Assembly (NCBI GenBank): GCA_026196575.1
Contig: JAPHSX010000038.1
Span: forward strand, 66,860 to 130,859
Direction of reading: 5' to 3'
Length of the DNA: 64,000 bases
Source of the DNA: Gammaproteobacteria bacterium
GTDB lineage: Bacteria; Pseudomonadota; Gammaproteobacteria; Thiohalomonadales; Thiohalomonadaceae
Shown: in pieces, positions 58,888 through 64,000 of the stretch
Layout of the letters: every line of letters begins with the position of its first letter
Position numbering within the stretch: position 1 is the first letter of the stretch
The notes under the pieces: model-generated
Database searches by the model: none
The model's input: only the letters and a program-made list of their open reading frames with translations
Told to the model about the DNA's origin: nothing
Position numbers and translations under genes: made by a program

Positions 58888-61716
58888 ATGACGCCGCCTT
58901 TCAGCAATACGAGTGCAGCGTCTCCCGGAGAAACGACGGGTGAGCGTGTGAGGGGGGTTGGCGAAGAGGAGACGGGCCGCCAGCGGCGCTCGGCCCATGG
59001 CGCCAGGATCACCCTGGTCAGCACCCTGGTGCTCGTTACCGTCTCCCTGTGCGTCGCGCTGGCGGTTGGCGCGGTGGCCCTGCGCCACCTTCTCGATGGC
59101 GAGCGGCGTGCGGTAGGGCTGGTGCTGGATGAGCGCGAGCGTGTCCTGGCCCGTGGGCTGGCGTGGCGGCTGAACGAGGTAGAGGCGGTGGCCACTCGCC
59201 TGGCCTATGTGGCGCGCCAGCCACGGGACGCCCGTTTTGATCTGGGCAACGTCATGGCGTTGCTCTCCCGCACCTCCGACTTTCACGCGCTCAGTGTGGT
59301 GCGTGCCGACGGCACGCGGCTGGCCGGCTTCGGGCCGGAGGCACCCGACGGCGAACCCCTCTTTGTGTTGCGCACGCGCCTGCCGTCCGAACTGCTATGG
59401 GATGGCCACCTCGTGCTGCAGGTTCGCGCGCCCTTCACCCTGGCGGACGGGACCCTGTTGGAGGTGCGTGCCTGGGGGCCGCTCACCGCCTTCAGCGAGG
59501 CGATGCACGATGTGCGTGGTCTGCGTGACAGCGGTGAGGTCTTCATCTGTGGCATCGGGACGGCGGAGGCCCTGCAGTGCCTGCCCACGCGCCATCATGC
59601 GGAGCCGTTCATGGCAGAGTCCGCGCCGGCGGATCAACAGCTGCCGGTGGCGCGGGCGCTGGCGGGCGAACACGGTACCTCGTTTGGCCGCGACTACCGC
59701 GGGGTGGAGGTGCTGGCGGCCTTCAAGCCGGTCGCGCAGACCGGCCTGGGAATAGTGGCCAAGCTGGATGTGGCGGAGCTCTACCCGGCACTGCTGCGCG
59801 ATCTGGCACCGGTGCCGCTGTTGTGGCTTGGCATGGTGCTGCTGGGGCTGCTCCTGATCCGGCTACAGGTGGTGCCGCTGATCCGTAACCTGGTGCGCAC
59901 GGAGTACCACTACCGCGCCCTGGTCGAGGCCTCGCCCGACTGGGTCTGGGAGGTGGATCGTGACGGTCTCTACACCTACAGCAACCCCGGGGTGGTGGCG
60001 TTGTTGGGCTACGGGCCGGAGGAGCTTGTCGGCAGGAGCCCCTTCGAGCTGATGCCGCCGGCGGAGGCGGCCCGTCTCAAGGCACTGTTCCACGACATCA
60101 CCGCGCGGCAACAGCCGTTTCATGCGCTGGAGAGTGTGGGCCTGCACAAGGATGGACGGCGTGTCGTGCTGGAGAGCAGCGGTGCGCCGCTTTACGACGG
60201 GGAGGGGCGCTGGTGCGGTTATCACGGCAGCGCGCGGGACGTTACCGCCCAGCAGCAGGTCATCGAGGCGTTGCGCCACAGTGAGTTGAAATTCCGCACG
60301 GTGGTGGAACAGGCCTCGGATGGCATCGTGCTGCTGGGGCGGGATCGCCGTTTCCTGGAGCTGAACGATGCCGCCTGCCGCCTGCTGGGCGGTAGCCGTG
60401 AGCAGCTGCTCGGGCTGCGCCCCGACGATCTCCTGCAGGCCGACAATGTGGCAGAGATGTTACGCACGGTGGTGGCGCTGCAGCAAGGCGGCAGCGCCAG
60501 GACGCTACGCCATTTGCGCCGCCTGGATGGCCACGCGATCACTGTCGAGGTCAGCAGTCAGGGGTTGAGTGACGGTCGGGTGATCTCCCTGCTACGGGAC
60601 GTTACCCGGCAGCACGAGCAGGCGCAGGAGCTGCAACGCAGCGAGCAACTGAAACGCACCATCGTGGAGGTGCTGGCGGAGGGGGTGGTGGTACATGATG
60701 TGTCCGGGGCGATCGTGGAGATTAACCAGGCGGCAGCGGCCATGCTGGGGCAGGACGGGAGTGAGGTGCGGGGCCGTGATTCGCTGGACCCCGTCTGGGC
60801 GGTGATCCACGAGGACGGTAGCCCGTTTCCCGGCGAGACGCACCCGGCCATGGTGACCCTGCGTAGCGGCCAACCCCAGCGCGGCGTCATCATGGGGGTG
60901 TTGCGCCCGAATGGCCAGCGGGTGTGGTTGTCAGTCAACAGTGCGGTGCTGCGCGATGGCGCGGCGGGCGAGCCGTTGGGGGTGGTCGCCTCGTTTCAGG
61001 ACATCAGTGTCCAGCGCGAGTTGGAGCAGGTGTTGCGCGGCTCGCGGGAGCGGCTGCGCGTCCTGACCAGCCACCTCCAGCAGGTGCGCGAAGAGGAGAA
61101 GGCGACCATCGCGCGCGAGGTGCACGATGAGCTGGGCAGCACGCTGACCGCGCTCAAGATGGATGGCGCCTGGCTGCAGCGGGCGTTGTCGCCCGCGCAG
61201 CCACGGCTGCACGAAAAGCTCGATGCAATGATGGCACTGGTCGATTCGGCGGTGGCCAGTGTGCGCCGTATCGTCACCGAGCTGCGCCCCACCGTGTTGT
61301 ATGACCTGGGGTTGCGGGTGGCCATCGAATGGCTGGTGAATGACTTCGCCTCCCGCAGCGGTCTGCGCTGTAGTCTGGGGCTCTACTGTGACGAGATCGC
61401 CCTCTCCGAGCCGGCGGCCCTGGCGGTATTTCGCGCCCTGCAGGAGTCGCTGACCAACGTGGCGCGCCATGCCCAGGCCACGACCCTGCATGTTGATTGC
61501 TGGATCGACGACGCGCTGTTTCATCTGACGGTGAATGATGATGGCATCGGCATGCCTGACGACAAGGAGACGGCGGTCACCTCCTTCGGCATTCGCGGCA
61601 TGTATGAGCGGCTCGGGGAGGTGGGCGGCAGGCTCTCATACCACGGTGCGCCGGGTGAGGGCACACTAATCGAAATGGAGGTGCCACTGATGGCGCCAGA
61701 GGGTGATGCAGAATGA
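58888..61716 (+). CDS. NarL-type sensor kinase (sensor-PAS-PAS-PAS-HisKA_3-HATPase)
   Basis: A 942-residue membrane kinase. TM1 is at about 40-62. An extracytoplasmic Cache-like sensor (about 65-300, with FHALSVVRADGTRLAGF) and TM2 (about 305-328) follow. Three PAS domains lie at about 340-455, 460-580 and 585-720. The dimerisation domain is HisKA_3 type (EEEKATIAREVHDELGSTLT, His near 745), and HATPase has ESLTNVARHAQA and GIRGMYERL. The first PAS strongly resembles the first PAS of the kinase at 55084. The stop overlaps the response-regulator start by 4 bp, which identifies its partner. The start is uncertain; a GTG near 58948 is an alternative. Confidence 0.92.
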   Translation: MTPPFSNTSAASPGETTGERVRGVGEEETGRQRRSAHGARITLVSTLVLVTVSLCVALAVGAVALRHLLDGERRAVGLVLDERERVLARGLAWRLNEVEAVATRLAYVARQPRDARFDLGNVMALLSRTSDFHALSVVRADGTRLAGFGPEAPDGEPLFVLRTRLPSELLWDGHLVLQVRAPFTLADGTLLEVRAWGPLTAFSEAMHDVRGLRDSGEVFICGIGTAEALQCLPTRHHAEPFMAESAPADQQLPVARALAGEHGTSFGRDYRGVEVLAAFKPVAQTGLGIVAKLDVAELYPALLRDLAPVPLLWLGMVLLGLLLIRLQVVPLIRNLVRTEYHYRALVEASPDWVWEVDRDGLYTYSNPGVVALLGYGPEELVGRSPFELMPPAEAARLKALFHDITARQQPFHALESVGLHKDGRRVVLESSGAPLYDGEGRWCGYHGSARDVTAQQQVIEALRHSELKFRTVVEQASDGIVLLGRDRRFLELNDAACRLLGGSREQLLGLRPDDLLQADNVAEMLRTVVALQQGGSARTLRHLRRLDGHAITVEVSSQGLSDGRVISLLRDVTRQHEQAQELQRSEQLKRTIVEVLAEGVVVHDVSGAIVEINQAAAAMLGQDGSEVRGRDSLDPVWAVIHEDGSPFPGETHPAMVTLRSGQPQRGVIMGVLRPNGQRVWLSVNSAVLRDGAAGEPLGVVASFQDISVQRELEQVLRGSRERLRVLTSHLQQVREEEKATIAREVHDELGSTLTALKMDGAWLQRALSPAQPRLHEKLDAMMALVDSAVASVRRIVTELRPTVLYDLGLRVAIEWLVNDFASRSGLRCSLGLYCDEIALSEPAALAVFRALQESLTNVARHAQATTLHVDCWIDDALFHLTVNDDGIGMPDDKETAVTSFGIRGMYERLGEVGGRLSYHGAPGEGTLIEMEVPLMAPEGDAE

Positions 61717-62360
61717 TACGGATAATTATTGCCGATGATCACGCCATCGTGCGGCGCGGCGTGCGCCTCATCCTGGAGGAGGCGGGCGATATGGCGGTGA
61801 TCGCCGAGGCGGAGAATGGCGCGCAGGTGCTGGCGCAGTTGCGCCGCGAGACGGTGGATGTGTTGCTGCTGGATATCGCGATGCCCGGTGCCAACGGGTT
61901 CGAGGTGCTGCAGCGCCTGCAGTGCGAATTTCCCACCGTGGCGGTGCTGATTCTCAGCATGTATCCGGAGGAGCAGTATGCGCTGCGCCTGCTCAAGGCC
62001 GGGGCCGCCGGTTATCTGACCAAGGAGTCGGCGCCGAACCTGTTGGCGCAGGCGGTGCGCGAGGTGGCGGCGGGACGGCGCTTTATCGGCCAGCGGGTGG
62101 CGGAGCTGCTGGCCGACAGGCTATCGGGTGGCGAGCGGGACGATGCGCTGCATCTGCGCCTCTCCGATCGCGAATACCAGGTGTTGTGCCGCATCGCCTC
62201 CGGCCGCACGCCAACCCAAATCGCCGAGGAGATGGCGCTTTCGGTGCGCACCGTCAGTACCTACCGCAGCCGTATCCTGGCCAAGATGCGGATGAAGACC
62301 AACGCCGAACTCACCCACTACGCCCTCAAGCACGACCTGATCGACTCGTTTCAGGCGTAG
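61713..62360 (+). CDS. NarL/FixJ-family response regulator
   Basis: A 215-residue regulator with a receiver domain (about 1-120; IIADDHAIVRRGV for the acidic pocket, LLLDIAMPG with the phosphorylated Asp near 54, and TKESAP with the Lys). A LuxR-type helix-turn-helix follows (about 145-210; LSDREYQVLCRIASGRTPTQ, then RTVSTYRSRIL). It is translationally coupled to the upstream HisKA_3 kinase, so the two form a cognate pair. Target genes are unknown. Confidence 0.96.
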   Translation: MIRIIIADDHAIVRRGVRLILEEAGDMAVIAEAENGAQVLAQLRRETVDVLLLDIAMPGANGFEVLQRLQCEFPTVAVLILSMYPEEQYALRLLKAGAAGYLTKESAPNLLAQAVREVAAGRRFIGQRVAELLADRLSGGERDDALHLRLSDREYQVLCRIASGRTPTQIAEEMALSVRTVSTYRSRILAKMRMKTNAELTHYALKHDLIDSFQA

Positions 62361-62499
62361 GGCAGCGCCCGTCTGTAGTACAAAAACGGACGGCAGCATC
62401 GTAATAGACACCACCGCTGAATCATCCTTTTCACCATGGCAGCCTGCTGCCGCCTTGCCGATACTCGATCGCACATGACAACACCATGGGCCGCAGGGT

Positions 62500-62922
62500 A
62501 TGCGTATCTACATTATCGAACACTCTGACATCATCGTCTGGCGCCTGGTGGAGCTGCTCCAGGGGCTGGAGTGCGCGGAGCTGGTCGGCCGGGCCATGGG
62601 GAGAGAGGTGGCGCGGCGCGAGTTGCCGAATGTGGCCCCCGATGTCCTGATCCTCGACATGCACATTGTTGAGGGCAGGGGGTTTGAGGTGCTGGACTTT
62701 GCACAGCGACTGGCAAAGCGCCCCATCACCATCGCCCTGGCGGATGAACCCTCGCCGGAGTACCGCGCCGAATGTCTGCGCCACGGCGCGGACCATTTTT
62801 TCGATAAAACCAATGAATTCGCCGGTGTGCGGGCCACCCTGGCCACCTTGCTGCAGGCAAGGTGTACACCGCCTGAAACAGTACAGTCACCAGCGCCGCT
62901 GCGCACTTGGCAAGGGAAGTGA
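62500..62922 (+). CDS. Receiver-only response-regulator-like protein
   Basis: A 140-residue protein with a receiver fold. [18 protein letters not shown] forms the first strand and helix, the Asp is in [10 protein letters not shown] (about 53), and a KTNEF Lys lies near 105. The first acidic pocket has Glu-His rather than the usual Asp-Asp, so phosphorylation may be altered. There is no output domain. The last 25 residues are a Pro/Thr-rich tail. The start of an MCP-like gene follows within two bases, suggesting that it feeds a chemotaxis-like output. Confidence 0.8.
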   Translation: MRIYIIEHSDIIVWRLVELLQGLECAELVGRAMGREVARRELPNVAPDVLILDMHIVEGRGFEVLDFAQRLAKRPITIALADEPSPEYRAECLRHGADHFFDKTNEFAGVRATLATLLQARCTPPETVQSPAPLRTWQGK

Positions 62923-62923
62923 G

Positions 62924-64000
62924 ATGACTTTTTCGTACAACATCGAACAGTTACCCGTGGTGGTCGGGATACCGACGGTTACCGCTGTTGCCGGCGCCCT
63001 GGCCCTTGTCGTCGCGGCGCCCCTGTCGTGGTTGACACTGCTGTTGGGCGTGGCGCTGCTGGCGCTGGGCAGCAGCGGCGGATTATGGCTGCGCCAGCGG
63101 TGGCGTGCGCAGCTGGCAGAGCTGCGCCGCGCCCAGCAGGAGGCGGAGGCGGAGGCGCGTCAGGGGATCTCGGGGCTGGACAAGGTCTGCGAGCAGGTGT
63201 TGCCGATCTGGTCACGGCAAATCACCACCGCGCGCACCCAGGCCGAGGGGGCAATCACCGACCTCACCGGACAATTCTCCGACATGGCGGTGCGACTGGG
63301 GCACGCCAGTGAGGCCTCGCAGCGTGTTTCCGGCGGGCAGGGCGGTATCGACGCCACCACCATTCTGGTGGACAGCAACACGCGGCTGACCGAGGTGATG
63401 CACTCGCTGAAGGTGGTGGTGACCAGCCGTGATGCCATGCTGAACGAGGTGCAGGGGTTGCTGAGCTACACCGCGGAGCTGAAAAAGATGGCGTCCGAGG
63501 TGGTGGCCATCGCCCAGCAAACCAATCTGCTGGCGCTCAACGCCGCCATCGAGGCGGCACGCGCCGGTGAGGCGGGGCGGGGCTTTGCAGTGGTGGCCGA
63601 TGAGGTGCGGCTGCTCTCCAGCCGCTCACGCGAGACGGCGAACGTGATGACGCAACGGGTGCAGTTAATCAGCGATGCGATTGTCGGCGCCTGTGATGCC
63701 GCCGAGCGTTCGTCGGATGCGGAGAACGAAAACATGGGGCACTCCGAAGAGTCGATCCGCACGGTGCTGACCAATTTTGAACACATCATGCAGGAGCTGA
63801 CACAGTCGGCGGTGCAGCTGCGCACCGAGAACGATGCCATTCGGGAGGAGATCTCCGGCGTGCTGGTGGCGTTTCAGTTTCAGGATCGCATGAGCCAGAT
63901 TCTGCAGCAGGTGTGCGACAACATGGGGGCGCTGCGTGACCATGTGGCCGATGCCGATGCCGCCTGCAGTGCCGATCGGCACACAACCATCGATGCGGAG
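62924..64000 (+). CDS. Short methyl-accepting chemotaxis-like protein, 3' end outside window
   Basis: The frame runs from ATG 62924 to the window edge (359 codons visible). Two close hydrophobic segments (about 15-60, [21 protein letters not shown] and [16 protein letters not shown]) form a membrane hairpin with almost no periplasmic loop. The following cytoplasmic part has the MCP hairpin core [20 protein letters not shown], then [20 protein letters not shown] (about 190-230). Near the end is [16 protein letters not shown], a motif seen in short MCP-like proteins and reminiscent of CheZ. With no external sensor it may read an internal signal or the preceding receiver protein. AGTGAG precedes the ATG. 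Confidence 0.85.
   Translation, partial: MTFSYNIEQLPVVVGIPTVTAVAGALALVVAAPLSWLTLLLGVALLALGSSGGLWLRQRWRAQLAELRRAQQEAEAEARQGISGLDKVCEQVLPIWSRQITTARTQAEGAITDLTGQFSDMAVRLGHASEASQRVSGGQGGIDATTILVDSNTRLTEVMHSLKVVVTSRDAMLNEVQGLLSYTAELKKMASEVVAIAQQTNLLALNAAIEAARAGEAGRGFAVVADEVRLLSSRSRETANVMTQRVQLISDAIVGACDAAERSSDAENENMGHSEESIRTVLTNFEHIMQELTQSAVQLRTENDAIREEISGVLVAFQFQDRMSQILQQVCDNMGALRDHVADADAACSADRHTTIDAE

Overview
The window looks like a chromosomal segment of a GC-rich gammaproteobacterium with free-living, signal-rich habits. The evidence is the rpsU-yqeY-dnaG-rpoD macromolecular-synthesis operon, the mreBCD-mrdA-rodA-mltB-rlpA-dacA cell-shape cluster, ybeD-lipB, gatCAB and many multi-PAS sensor kinases. 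I cannot name a genus from the sequence alone.

Layout. Positions 1-4508 are visibly AT-rich accessory DNA lying against the 3' end of a tRNA-Ile2(CAU) gene (4509-4585). This region holds the tail of a RepA-like helicase, a divergent mobC/mobA pair around an oriT-like repeat region with a shortened relaxase, one orphan gene, and a three-gene minus-strand operon (TIGR04255-family protein, unknown 177-aa protein, possible permuted papain-like protein). It reads as an integrated mobilizable element or island whose other end lies outside the window. Positions 4630-9159 are rpoD, dnaG, yqeY and rpsU on the minus strand. A 276-bp MITE-like element with a 10-bp target duplication sits between the rpsU promoter and tsaD. 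From 9.6 to 14.7 kb come tsaD, plsY, a folate group (folB, folK, GNAT, folM-like) and a MidA-like methyltransferase.

From 14.8 to 26.5 kb are two large hybrid histidine kinases (the second continues through Hpt and a second receiver into an EAL domain), a three-gene ABC exporter, a PPOX-family protein and an HDOD-GAF regulator. A 392-bp gap with three consensus DnaA boxes precedes priA, argS and an FtsN-like SPOR protein. Two chemoreceptors follow on the minus strand (31.7-35.9 kb). The envelope cluster (36.0-46.5 kb, minus) runs mreB, mreC, mreD, mrdA, rodA, mltB, rlpA, dacA, D-amino acid aminotransferase, ybeD, lipB. Here mreC appears to start at ATT. From 46.6 to 51.1 kb are gatCAB and hslO, with gatB flanked by two copies of a palindromic repeat. 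TrkA/TrkH-type potassium uptake genes and a TauD-family dioxygenase follow, then a 609-bp gap holding a terminator and a tandem REP duplication.

The right end (55-64 kb, plus) is a signalling cluster: an NtrB-like kinase, a small Cys-rich protein, a NarL-type kinase-regulator pair, a lone receiver, and a short MCP-like protein cut by the window edge. The strongest candidates for new biology are the TIGR04255 module on the tRNA-linked island, the MITE, the DnaA-box cluster ahead of priA and the non-AUG start of mreC.
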